A stretch of 64,000 nucleotides of DNA from Cerrena zonata (Eukaryota; Basidiomycota; Agaricomycetes; Polyporales; Cerrenaceae): NCBI GenBank assembly GCA_038087015.1, contig JASBNA010000007.1, positions 1,550,001 through 1,614,000 on the forward strand, written 5' to 3'. The position numbers and the translations under genes are program-made. Positions 47,810 through 59,331 of the stretch are shown here, piece by piece. The first letter of the stretch is position 1, and every line of letters begins with the position of its first letter. The notes under the pieces are model-generated. The model saw nothing but the letters and a program-made list of their open reading frames with translations, made no database searches and was not told where the DNA came from.

Positions 47810-48336
47810 GTTGTGACCAAGATGTCTGAAAAGGGTCAGTCGTTCTTTAACCTACGGTCAGTATCAAAGGAGCAAGAGGTCTCGTCGTATTGACAGTGAC
47901 AGAGAAGCCGTTGGAAGCGACTGCTGTCATCTCGATCACATTAACGTCATCGACATCACGACTTATATATAGCTATAAGTATCAACCATAACGCAGTCAA
48001 TTGGCATAAAGAGGTTGTAGTATTGTACAACAAAAGGTGCCCGGGCTATAAATATATGGATGACGAAACACTGGGAAGACTGGTAACATGATAGTCTGAG
48101 TTGACTAACAAACTTTATCTGAGCCTTCCCGAGACTGAGATTAGAATTATCGGGCTATGACACTGTTGGAAACAACCTGCTGGTATAACATCAATGTTCC
48201 GGGTAACTTATGGTCGAGAGTGGATGTTTTACGAAACACTCGTTCCTTCTCGTTCGCAAAAGCTCTTCACGATACACTGGCAGTCTCGTGGAAAAGGATG
48301 TGTGAGCTGGCATATCCACTGCCATTGGGGGACATC
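47810..48336. other. Intergenic, with TATA-like element of MYND paralogue 1
   Basis: TATATATAAG on the minus strand near 47961-47970 could drive the gene starting at 47809. No kinase-like coding sequence found here that could complete the PH-CRIB gene. Confidence 0.4.
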
Positions 48337-49036
48337 TCATGTATCCCGCTTCGAGCGACGAGGGTGGGCTTCAAGACCACCAGGCCCCCGCGAAGTGCGG
48401 CAATCATTGTCCGAGGTCTCGAGTTCTCTACGCCATGCATCTGGTAGGCCCTAATACCAATAATTTGTATGTTAGTTTAGAGAGATTCAACGTTACAACA
48501 AATAACGCTTACTGCATATCCGGTGTCGGGATCAAAATGCGCATGCACTCTATGCTGAAAGTTGAACGGTTGGGAGATCGTCTCAGAGAACCGACGAGAA
48601 TTGATAGCATCCTGCCATCCATAGAGCTCATCATCACTCTCGAGTGATAAGTAGAACCGTCTGTCCTTCAGTTCAAGGAGAAGACAGTGAGGTTTTCGAA
48701 CCGTGCGCTCGATGTTTGTGATATCAGATAGCTTGATGAGGCTCGCTACTGGAGTGTCCTAAAGAAGATTAAACAAGATGGTCAGTTGAGAGTAGCTGTA
48801 TGCGCACCTCGTTCTTATGTATCATCAGTGTTTCGCCTTTCAAGACTAAGTACTTGGGTCGCCACAGCCAGTTGAAGAAGCCTGCCTGTTTTACCCTGAC
48901 GGTGCCACACTGGGGTATATGTGCGTCCATGCCGTCCTCTCTCGCCCTCCGATCCGGGATAATTATACTACAGTTTGTCAATAATAAGAGTCTCGATAGA
49001 GACGGGTGTCAATGTTAACGTTAGAAGCTGAGACAT
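48337..49036 (-). CDS. PH-CRIB protein, Cla4-type PAK regulatory region without kinase domain
   Basis: Exons 49020-49036, 48808-48967, 48513-48758 and 48337-48450 sum to 178 residues. The N-terminal PH domain reads GTVRVKQAGFFNWLWRPKYL, VLKGETLMIHKNE, KPHCLLLELKDRRFYLSLES and DDELYGWQDAI. The CRIB/PBD motif follows: ISQPFNFQHRVHAHFDPDTG, then AGLPDAWRRELETSDN, exactly the order in Cla4/Pak kinases. The frame stops 22 residues later and the next minus-strand gene follows, so no kinase domain exists. A protein of this form should bind phosphoinositides and Cdc42/Rac-GTP and could compete with full-length Cla4. Alternative: a truncated pseudogene copy. Confidence 0.8.
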
Positions 49037-49751
49037 AGTAGTTTATATATCAGTTCACCAGTTGTGGTGACAGAGGCGCACAGTACACAGGTTCAGCGTT
49101 GGCGAATTCAAGCTCCGATCTTACGTCACGGTCAAGAAAACATGGGCAATTTGGATTTTGAAATTACACAAGAGTACGGACAAAATCAAAGGAAGGTTTA
49201 CTGTAAGCTTACCCTGACCATACGCTTGCTAATACAGGCTCGGCGTAATTACTTTCAGCCGGAGGGCACATTCAAGTTTCTTCTCAGCTTACACTGATAC
49301 CAACTTACGATATTGTTTCTCGTTCAAGAAAGTTCCTCTCACTTCAGCGTCCTGCGGGAATTCACTTTACAAATTCCTATAGACAAGATTCCCAACATAC
49401 GAGACTGTCTAAGTTATGGTTGAGTCGCGGTATTACTAAATGCAATCAGTTTCCAGCTACAGTGAACAACGAGGAAGGTCAGGGACATTGCCGCATGATC
49501 TAGTGTCTGCACAACTTAAACATAGCAGTTAGTGGTTACACCTTGGTGAGACCCTAGTCATGGTCAAAGACCAATGCTCTTGCTAAAGAGTATATTTATT
49601 CTCTTCAACACTATAGTAGGGAAGGGGTCCAGGGCGAAGTGTTAAAGAACTAAAGGTTGCTCAGCAAGTCAAGCATGAACCAAAAGGGACACGCCAAGTA
49701 GGATTTGGATGGGAGTGACGTAACAAATACTGTAGCTTGAAAATATCGGGG
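49037..49751. other. Intergenic holding a decayed MYND gene fragment
   Basis: Contains the pseudogene fragment at about 49310-49500. The rest shows no coding signal. Confidence 0.45.
49310..49500 (-). pseudogene. Decayed fragment of a third MYND-protein gene copy
   Basis: The stretch TTTCCAGCTACAGTGAACAA at about 49452-49471 and its left flank match, with many substitutions and gaps, the segment of the intact MYND gene around 50985-51165 (TTTCCAGCTACAACGAACAA). Shared elements in the same order: TCGTTCAA followed by an exon start, CATACGA-CTGT, TAGTCG-GG or GAGTCGCGG, and the intron border. No open frame survives. Seen directly by comparison of the two stretches; limits are approximate. Confidence 0.6.
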
Positions 49752-51127
49752 TTAGAGATAGACAGACACAACGTAGGCAAATATGATCAAAGACAGGCAA
49801 GCCAGGAGATTTCGTGACCGACGTTGGCGTTCGTTGTCTTGGGAAACTTGTTTAGAGTTTACCGAGACCGAGGAAGAGCTTGATACTGCCAACACAGGAC
49901 GCTCTTGTGGCACCATACAAACAGCTTTGTGAACTTTCCAAGCTGCCTTTTGGCTACACAGCAGGATCAGATTTCGGTCAAGTTTGAGTGAAATATAGTG
50001 TTGTGCTTACCATTCCTTCCTGCAATATCGCACCAACCTGCAACTAAATGGGCGGTATCAATTAGTCGAAGTACCAAGTTTCCTAAAGGGGTACGATATC
50101 ATACTTGGAGCAAGTACGCATATTCTCCTGCCCATTTCTACCGCAATGAGCACATTGGATGACCACCTTGACATCTGCGAGCATAAAGTGGCGCATGATG
50201 GGTCGGATTGCTTTAGTCCCTATGACTTCCTGTTTGACTTCTGGTGGGGTAGGCACGAGGACCCCCGGCATTTGATTTTGCGCAATGAGAGCGTCGATTT
50301 TGTCAACATCAGAAGGAAGCAAAGACGGGATAAAGTTGTCAGGAGTGACATGAAAGATAGGGATCCCAGCATTCACTGGGGTTTCAGAAGATGAAAGGAA
50401 GTCGGGATGAAGAGATCTCCCTTGGGTTGTATAAGTTGCGCGGACACTATCACGAAGGGATGTCAATCATTATAAACTCAATCGATGGGGTAGTCCACAA
50501 TTCAGTACTTACAAGACAGGTTTACGTTCGGAATGATGAAGATATTTGAGCAGCGACATTAAACGGTGAGCATTCGCTTTGGTGATGGCTGCATAGTCGT
50601 CCTCGAAAGAAAAACGGCGGGAATCTGAGAATATACAGTTTATAAAAGATTAATGTTTCAGCAGATATTATATACATACCGCTATGGCTGTGGCCGAAGC
50701 ACATAACCATGTGGAAACGAGTGAGTGTTCCATCGGTGAAGACAAGATGTCCGCGATCTTTCTGCATCTCTCATCAGCAAAGCCCTTACGAACCAAACGA
50801 GGATTTCTCTCCTCACCAGGCGTTTTGCAGACTGCGTAACAATCTAACCACACGCAATAAATGAGTCAGCTAACGGGGGAAGGGTGTTGCACATATACGT
50901 ACTTCGTAATCATAGAGGATGGGTGCTTTTTTCTCCTTAGCTCTCTTACACCACCTCTCGACATCTTCTACGATCCTCTTTCGTTCAAAAAAGTCACCCT
51001 CGAAGAGGTCCTCGGCTCTCCTGACGCCCTGCTGGAATTTACGGGTCACGTCGCAAGTCATAATTCCGAGCATACGACACTGTATAAGTTTAGTCGTGGC
51101 ACAAGTACCCGACAGGTTTACAAACAT
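49752..51127 (-). CDS. MYND-finger protein paralogue 2 with C-terminal membrane anchor
   Basis: Multi-exon; stop TAA 49752-49754. The start is uncertain: ATG 51127 (MFVNLSGTCATTKLIQCRML) follows a spliced leader, but in-frame coding upstream to about 51240 (ATSALGALPYWKP) is also open. The body contains KDRGHLVFTDGTLTRFHMVM, YAAITKANAHRLMSLLKYL, SVRATYTTQGRSLHPDFLSS and PIFHVTPDNFIPSLLP. A complete MYND finger follows: CAHCGRNGQENMRTCSKLVR, YCRKECQKAAWKVHKAVC. The last 20 residues are hydrophobic (NLLACLSLIIFAYVVSVYL), a candidate tail anchor for ER or mitochondria. MYND fingers bind proline-rich protein motifs. The role of this fungal family is unknown to me. A TATA-like sequence lies at about 51296-51303. 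Confidence 0.72.
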
Positions 51128-51471
51128 AATCGGTTTCCAGCTACAACGAACAACGAAGAAGGTAAACAAATTGTACAACTGTTTATGAATATCTTACTAT
51201 GGAAGAGCCCCCAACGCAGATGTTGCCCATGCATAGCTAAGTTCCAGAGAGACAAGAAAAGTAATGTAGGAGTAAGAGAATGATAAGCTCTAGGAAGGTT
51301 TTTATAGCTAATACCATTGACAAGACATTCATCATCGTTGAAGATGTCAAGTACAGAGCGCACGAAGGGTTCAAGAAGAGAGCTATAGGGTAAGACGAAG
51401 AATAAGTACAATAAGATACATCATAACAAGGGGAAATAAGTAGGTTGGAAATCAACCAGTGGCCAAGACGT
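51128..51471. other. Intergenic SMC6 3' end / MYND paralogue 2 leader
   Basis: Holds the probable leader, spliced 5' UTR and TATA-like element of the MYND gene, and the SMC6 3' flank. Confidence 0.4.
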
Positions 51472-54400
51472 CTACTGGAAGCGAAGTAGGCCTTGTCCTC
51501 GCTCAGGATCACTCATACGAAGCACACGGACGGTGGGTCCAATATGAATGTTGGACATATCTTGAGGGGTGATGAGGATATACTGCTTTCTGTCCGAGGC
51601 ATTGGCTGTATCGATCTGAAAAGAATATATATGAGCCTCGGTCATTTGCGAAATCAAACATGAAGTTCACCATCATCCTCATACTGATACGCCGGTTGAC
51701 GGCATCCATGAACACATCAAATTCATCTGGGGAGGGGGATCAGGATACGTTGCGCTGACACGAAACCATAATATCACATACCAAGGCAACGAATTGGGCA
51801 ACCGATGGATTCCCACAAGGAAAGCAGCAAACAAATAGTCGAGAACGACTTCTCACCACCACTGAGCGACCGAGGATCTTTCTCACGGCTACCACCTTGG
51901 GTGGGCACCATATCATCGGTTTGTACCTGAAAAGAAAGTGTCAACGCTCCTTGCTCGTTGCCAACACAAGCCACACGGCCTCAACTAACCTTGAGTTGCA
52001 AATGCCCAGCGACATGGTCGAAGAGAACCTTTCCATAGTAACCTCGTTGCGACAAGTGATATCCGAAATAGATTTTGCAACGAAGAGCGATGTGCCGACG
52101 GAATTCATGCCACCTCCGTAGTCGCACCTTAATAGAACGTTTGAGAGCTTTGTTGAGAGTGACCATGTTCTTCAGCTCCTTCTTCGCGTTGTCCAAAGCA
52201 GCTTTCTTTTTGTTCACTTCAATAGTCATCTCCTCGACAGTGGCGCCATCACTACCAACGATGTATCAATGAGGGTTACACGCAGAAAATCGTACAAATA
52301 ACATACCGTTTCTCTCGCTCTTTGAGAGCAGACTGCACAGAGTCCAAGTTGCGTTGAATATCAACCACCTTTCTCGGATTTTCGACACGTGCACAGTACT
52401 GCTCGGCCTTCTGAGTCCATTGCTATCGAGGTCAACCTAGTTTGAGAGACAATTACTATCGAGAAGAGGATTATACAACATACCGTGAACTCTTCCTTGA
52501 GTTGGTCTACAGTTAACTGACACGCGTTGATGACCTCTTTCTCTTCAGCCAATTTCTTATCGAAATGGGCCTTGTCACTCTGTGCCTTCACACGCACATC
52601 AACGGCATCTATAATCAGTGCCTAGGACAAGAACAAACCCTTCAATTCCATTTTCGAATATATCACATGTTGGGGATAGTCACATACCGCGAGCCTGGAG
52701 CGTTTGCCTTCGAAAGCATTGATTTGTTCTCTCAATTGCTCCGTCTCTTGCATAAGAGGGCGCTGAGCCTCGTTTATTGCTTCTTTCTTGGTAGCCAATT
52801 CCTGATACTGACGAAGGGTGTTCTCCTTCTCTGCCTCCAATTCCTGTCCCGAACATGTATGTTAGACACTGCAACGGATAGATCAGGAAGGCAAGTCTAG
52901 TCAGAACGTACCTTCAAATTGTTGATCAAGGTTTGGATCTCAACAGGAGCCTCCTCTTCAACTTCGTCTTGTAGCCTGTCACGAACCTCTCGAGCGCTCC
53001 GAGCAGCTCTTCCAGCCCCGTCGATTTCTCTCTGAAGACAAAAACAAAAACAATCAGGAAACACGATTGAATACTACAAAGAGCTGCATGCATACCTTGA
53101 GATTATTCAAATTAATGTTAGCCTCCTGATATACTTGGTGTGCGGTTTGTATTTCCGCTCCCAATTGCTTGTAACGCTGCTCAAACTCTGCCTTTTCGGC
53201 TCGGAATTTCCTAAAGGACAACCTCGTTAGCGAATCACGAGAATGAAGAAAGCTAGAGCAAGACGCACTGTCTATCAGCTTCAACATTACTAGAGCTGAA
53301 CATCTGTTGTCGAGAATCCCCATTATTGAGCGATCGGATCGTTGTGGATCGAATACCGCCATCCCTGAATACGAATACAAGATCAGCAAGGAATGTCAAT
53401 CCTTGATGTAGCAGAACACATTACCTATAGCGCTGAACAGTGTATAGGTCCGAGGCCCAAGCATTGCCGGCCAACTTGTATTTGTGTAATAATGACTCGG
53501 CTTCAGCACGCGAGTTTGCTAGAATAGTGCTCTCAATACGAGCCGAGTTGATGAGGATACGGAGAACGAAAGGATCTGAGATCTAAGAGCAGCCCTAGTA
53601 TCAATAAAAACTCCATGAAAATCAAATCGAGTCCTTACTTCCAATGCACGGAGGACAGTCAGGAGTTCCTGAGGAGGCTCTCCACCACTGTAGTCGAACA
53701 GATCGACATCCGTGATATAGATTCCAGGGTCACTGCTTTACCATTAGCATCGCGCTAACGCAAAAAAACGATGCGATTTAGACTTACTTTCCATACTTCT
53801 TCAAGATCCTAGACAAGGTCTGCCTATCCACCGGGTTGTGACGGCCCACGAGCTCATCGCATTACCAAGCTGAATCCTGAACAGGGGAGCCCATCTCGCA
53901 TCCTTCACCTTCACATGAATACCGAACGGACCAACAGGAGGCTGTCCTCTCCACTGAGTCCCTTGAATCTCCTTGATAACACTTTCCAAGTTCCTGCCAA
54001 ACATCGCTAACTTGCTCTGCTCACGACGGTCACATAAATCGAGCTGTCCTCCGACAGCAACGATCTGGTCCTTGACACGGGCTTGTTCAGCACTGAGTTC
54101 TTTACCATGGGCTCCAGCACGCTGGACTTCGACTTCAAGCTGGGGTCGTTTGGCTACGAGCTCTTTGTACTTTGCGTCAGCATCTCGGTGGGCGACTTGG
54201 GCGTCGTTGAGCTTCTTGAGGGTCTCGTCGCGTTTACCCTTCGTTAAGGATTCATTACGCTCTTGCTCTGTCTGGATCGCGGTCTTGAGCCCGTTGATCA
54301 AGGCATTGTTCTTGGTGACGTTATCGTTCATGTCCTTCTCTACCCCCTATGCATCGCGAGATCAGCCGTAGGAATGATTAGTAACCACATACAAACATAC

Positions 54401-56119
54401 CTTGAGGTTAGTGAGTTCGGTCCTGTTATTACGCATCTCAATTTTGATCGCATTGAGACGTTTAGTGAGTTCTTCGATATCACCCAGGCAGTTCATATCC
54501 TCCTCGTGTGCAGAAACGACTGCCTCTGCTTTGCCAACTTGTGCCTGACCAATGAATATCAGAACCAAATCAGTGAGTTTAGGGCTTGTCGATTGTATGC
54601 TAACCTGTGCCTCTTCAATACTCTTCTCGATCTTTTCGAGCTTCCTGGTCAACTTGGCCCGTTCACGACACTTGGCTTCATACTCTTCCTGTTTCGTAGC
54701 CACATGAGCCCAAGCCAATTCCTTCTTGAGTTCGTCGGCCTTGTGGCGCTGTTCTCTGGCTTTGCGAGCCTCTTCAAATCGAGCGCTGGCCTCTTGGAGA
54801 GCATCTTCTAGATCTGGGATAGCTTCGAGTTTGTGAAGGAGAACCTTTTGCGTTTGAGTGATGTTCTCCATGCAAGTGGAATATTCCTCTGAGAGCTGGG
54901 AGAGTTGGGTTCCTCGGAGGAAGAACTGAAAGTAGAACGAGGTTGAGAAGATGGCTCGTGTTAGAGAATATCATTAAACGAACCTTGTACTTGTCGCCGG
55001 GTTGGGAAGCACTCAAGAATTGCCTGCGGAAATATTAATTCTGGTATTAAACTCGCGATACTTGCAATTCTAGTTACCTAGCAGAGTCTTTGCGATTTGT
55101 TAGTATGTGTGTCAAAGTAGATAGTTCGGAAACGTACCCTGAGTAAGAATGTTCATAGGGTTATCGACTTGGATATTCATGTGATCACAGATAGCAGAGA
55201 GCTCCTCTCGTTTCGATGAGACAAGCTTGCCATCTCTCGATTTAATCTTGTAGGATGAAGAACCCTCTCTAGTAAACCTACGAGTGATAACGATGCTATC
55301 TCCGTAGTCTTTGTGCCTGTAGGCTTCTTCGCCCTTGTTCTTGATTACCACAGTCACTTCAGCAGCACTGGATACAGAAAGCATTCAGTTTTGCGTTCGT
55401 TTAGGTATGGACATACAACGTACCTTTCTCCTTCCTTGATGAAGGATTTAAGGCCACTTCCACGACCGGTTGTATTCGCCTTACCACCAAGGGCGACGGT
55501 CAACGCGGAAAGAACGGCACTCTTACCGCCTATTTCATAACGTTTAGTCAATGTTAGCCTGAACATAGGCTATTTTACGTACTTCCGTTGTGACCTACGA
55601 GCACAGTCAGTGACTGTGAAGGCGTAAAGATTCGGTAGCATACATACCGATAATGAAATTAATCTGCGGTCCAAACTTGAATGTCAAGTACTTGTGGCAC
55701 ATGAACTGGTGCATCTCCAGAGATTCGATAATACCCATCTCAGCAATACCCTATTCATAGAAGACATAGAACCGTTATCACTGAGTCTCGGAAGGGCTAA
55801 TTAACACGAGTGGACGTACTCCTTGCGTTTGCTTCTTCCCAAGCACCTTAGCACGAATCTGATCTTCATGCTCCTCCTCAAACCTCTTCTCCTCATCCGC
55901 ATCAGGAACGATCTCCTCAACCTGTTCCACAGGTCCGATATCCAACTCGTCGTCTTGAGCCTTAGCTTTTCCTTTTCCTTTCACATCGCGTTGAGTGCTG
56001 CGAGGATGAGCATGGACTTCATTATCGCTTTCCGACTGTCTTGCACGTTTAGAAGCTTGAGAACCTTCAGCAAAGTCTTCGCCGTCGCTGTCGTTGTGCG
56101 TCGCTCGACGTTTCGCCAT
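51472..56119 (-). CDS. SMC6: SMC6, structural maintenance of chromosomes (frame break in hinge region)
   Basis: About 17 exons from ATG 56119 to TAG 51472-51474, roughly 1,150 residues. Acidic, basic-patterned N-terminal tail, then [20 protein letters not shown] and [20 protein letters not shown] (Walker A), [15 protein letters not shown], long coiled coils, a hinge near 53.4-54.0 kb, a second coiled coil, and the C-terminal ATPase half with [20 protein letters not shown] (ABC signature) and [13 protein letters not shown] (Walker B). With SMC5 it forms the SMC5/6 complex for recombinational repair and rDNA segregation. At about 53831-53840 the frame of [10 protein letters not shown] must shift by one missing base to continue as [19 protein letters not shown]6 is essential in yeasts, so a sequence error is likelier than decay. 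Confidence 0.92.
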
Positions 56120-57972
56120 GTTTGTTTGAGACAATGAAAATTCAGGTGGTAAAAGGGGTAATGAAGTTAAGATGGGTGGAAACGCGTCTCAGTCGCGCAC
56201 GCGAAGTTCACCAAATGACAAAAAAATAGGGACAAATAAAAGCGCGTAATTGGAAATTAGGGAGACGGGAACTCTACATCGCACTTCCGAGTCCGGGCTT
56301 GAAACAGACCTCTGTCTTTGAAATCCTCATGCTTTCTCTTCCTCGGGGACAATTCGAGTGGACGTCTCGATGTATGCATTGCCTCTACGTTCAGGAGCTG
56401 TACAAGCAACTGATCCACAGTTTCAAGTTGTAGACATAGTAATCACTGAATGCTGAAGCCCAGATGGAATGTATTCATGTTCAGTAGAGATTTGACCAGC
56501 CTCCATATCTAGACTCTAACTCATCCCCACAAAATAGAAGCTATCACAACTTAGCTTGTCACTGGCGTTTGTTGTCAAATTTCTACACGTACCCTTGAAT
56601 CGAAGGTTCACAAATCGTTACAGATTCCAACAATAAGGTCGTCATCCTAACTCATCCGACTATCACTATGAGGCAAACGGTCTATTGTTGTTGACTTTGC
56701 GTTGCTTCCTCAACTAGACTTTTGTCTCTTTGATTATAGAAACGCCTTCGAGAGAGTCCAAGCTGGAACTCCTGCAGATAGCGGACGTTTTTATACTTCA
56801 GCCCTCGAGAACTTGAGCTTGCTAAGCTATCTGTGGCTTGTGGTTCGTAGCGACGTGAACAGTACCACATGTATTGATACCAGGCATTCGTCACATAAGT
56901 GCCTGAAGGCTAACAGTGCGAATTCATTGATATACTCCGACTAAATTAACGTTAAACTCTAGTCACCTTTGAAGATCTCGAGAAAGGAATGTATTCGTTC
57001 CTTTCATTAGAGTTAAACTCTAGCCCCAGAGGAGTTTAGTCAACTTCTGACCTTAATACTCAATCATCTCGTGTAACTGAGGACTGTGTCCATGTCTCAG
57101 ATTCATAGCCTGAGTTTTCAGTAATTGACAGAGCCAGCCTCATGTCAAGAAACGCGCATTGCAACATATAAGAACGACAGCCACCAGCGTTCAGTATCCA
57201 GTGTTGACAACCCTTGACATCCAATTGCTTCCCATTTTGATCTTACCTTTCTAAAACCTGATAACTCTGAGACGAAGTGTTGTACTGGTCTGATGAAATT
57301 CCCTCCTCATGATGTTATTGGTTTGGTTCTTATGGTATTGCAACGCTACCCTGACTGTAACATCGACTTGTACTTTGTTCACATTGTAAGCACCTGTTCG
57401 CCAGTCTATTTTAAGCGAATTCGTAATAGTACCGTTGGCAATAATAGATTTTAAACAACGTTGTTACGTAAAGCTTCTATTGCTTCAACGTTGATCATTC
57501 TTCGAGCTCCACCAGGCATGCGAACCAATGGAGACAGGGACACGCTGGAGTGGGAAGTGAGGAAGTGTAGCCTAGAACGTTGGCAAGACGTAGCAACGGG
57601 AGCGAGGTGTCTCGGATGGGAGTCGGATGAGTTTCAAGGCAGTTTCGTAGTGACGGAATTGGAGGTTGAGGATGGTTCCATCAGGGAGAGGACGTGCATT
57701 GATGGGGCGGAAGATTAGCCGACTGGAGCGTCGCTGTTGCGAACAGAGGGATGCGCTTCTTCCCACTCGTCCTCCTTCCCGACGCGTCCTGCGACTCTTG
57801 TTCTTCATCTTCCACCTGCCCTCCATCCTGCCTTGGAGCTCCGAGGCATCCTTTCTTTTTCCGCTCCCATTCTTTTGCATTCGTTATCAAAGAATCAGAT
57901 TCTCCCTTGTTATACTTACCCCTGGCCGTTGAAAACGTTCGAACCCGTCTGTGACTTGGCAAGCACCACGCA
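56120..57972. other. Long intergenic stretch with a doubtful small gene
   Basis: A direct repeat GTTAAACTCTAG (56950-56961 and about 57013-57024) flanks a short inverted repeat AAAGGAA...TTCCTTT. A possible gene at 57293-57718 is listed separately. Minus-strand frames at 57572-57962 look unsupported. Confidence 0.4.
57293..57718 (+). other. Possible small gene or gene relic, unresolved structure
   Basis: A TATA-like CATATAAG at 57164-57171 precedes ATG 57293, which opens MKFPPHDVIGLVLMVLQRYP and ends at a good donor (GTAAGC, about 57388). Downstream, an open frame to 57718 encodes a protein-like stretch RDTLEWEVRKCSLERWQDVA with TGARCLGWESDEFQGSFVV. No acceptor I tried joins the two in frame. 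It could be a real gene with a missed exon, one with an indel, or a relic. No family recognised. Confidence 0.25.
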
Positions 57973-59331
57973 ATGGCCCCAGAAACAATCTACCAGACCC
58001 CTCCTCTCGCAGGACGACCGCCCTTTGCGACCGACGACGATTCGGTGTACAACAACCAACCACAAACACCCACTAGGCGAATGAGACAGCCACCTCCGCC
58101 CGACCCGAATGCCCGCACGTCAGCCTACAACGTGTACGTAACACGACTCTATTCATTTTGACTAGGCTCATAAACCTCAACTGTCCGTCTCTAGGTATGA
58201 CAACTACATGGACGAGAAGGGTGGAAACCGCGACTCCGGTATCGGCGCCCTGGGAATGGGTTTCATGAACGGAGATATGGACGACGAAGATCCGTTTGAC
58301 GACAGCCACAAAGCTACCAAGCAGCAGACTTACCCCGACGAGAAGCAACAACTTAAGCAACACTATCAGCAACAGCAGCAACCTATCCCTCTCGCTGCAC
58401 CGAAGCCAGGCTACGCTGCGCCGGTTGCTGCCCTCACATTGCCAAGTCCCGCAGCCAGCCCCGACGGCCGTCAAACGTCCTCTCATTCTCCAGTCAAGCC
58501 CCTCACTCTTGTCACCAACATGAACGGGGCTAATCCCCGTGTGCCTCCGCCTGCTGCGATAAACGTCCCCAGCACCCCTCACCCACTTCAGCCTCCCATG
58601 ACGCCCATTATGCCGATCTTCGCTCGTCCCGCTGAGGCTAATCAGAGGGACGTCAAGTTTGCTTCTGGAACCCCCATTCTGAGAGGCGATAAGGAAGACA
58701 CACTCCTTCCCAGGAGACAAAGTCAATGGGGTGAAAAGGGAGACAACTTCTGGCGGAGGTTCTCGATGGTCGTCAAGGTCGAGGATACTAACCATCACAA
58801 GGAGAGGTACGTCTCAACTTCTCCCAACGCTTCTATCAACCTTAAACTCATATCATTTTTAGTAACTGGCTTAAGAAGACTAAGAACGGGAACGCACACA
58901 CTTCTCGTTGGGTGTGGATTTTCGGTGTCATCTTGCTTCTCGTGCGTACTTCCACCTTTCCTTCTTTTTACCAATACGCTAACCTGCCTGTCATCATCTA
59001 GGCTATCGCAGGAGGTATCGGTCTCGGCTGGTGGATCTCTCACAACAACACTACCCACTCGGCACCTACCGCTATCGGCGGTAGTGCCAACCAGAAAGCC
59101 CTCACCACAGAAACCGCAGCTACCATCGCTGGTGCATTGGCTACCACATCTAGTCCCCATGTCTCCCCCACGCACACCGTTGCCAGGCGTGCTCTTCCTA
59201 CTCCGCATATCCCAGGTCCACTTCCACCGATAGAAGGACTTGGAGAGAAGATTACAGAGAAAGTGCCTGCTGGGATACCCGTTGCGCACAAGAGACATAA
59301 ACGACATGCGTTGAATAGGACTCTTCATTGA
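57973..59331 (+). CDS. Single-pass membrane protein with long Pro/Gln/Ser-rich N-terminal region
   Basis: Exons 57973-58133, 58195-58806, 58863-58941 and 59002-59331 give 393 residues. The N-terminal 260 residues are disordered, with a Gln-rich patch (QQLKQHYQQQQQP) and many Pro/Ser; candidate phosphosites abound (TPTRR, SPVKP). A conserved-looking juxtamembrane block GEKGDNFWRRFSMVVKVEDT and NWLKKTKNGNAHTSRWVWIF leads into one membrane segment FGVILLLAIAGGIGLGWWIS. About 90 residues rich in Ala, Thr and Pro follow, outside or luminal. No catalytic domain. Similar one-pass proteins are widespread in basidiomycetes but I know no function. Confidence 0.78.

Noticed and set aside
57572..57962. 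Overlapping minus-strand frames before the 57973 gene
   Set aside because: Highly basic, low-complexity translation of a CT-rich promoter; no homologue-like features.
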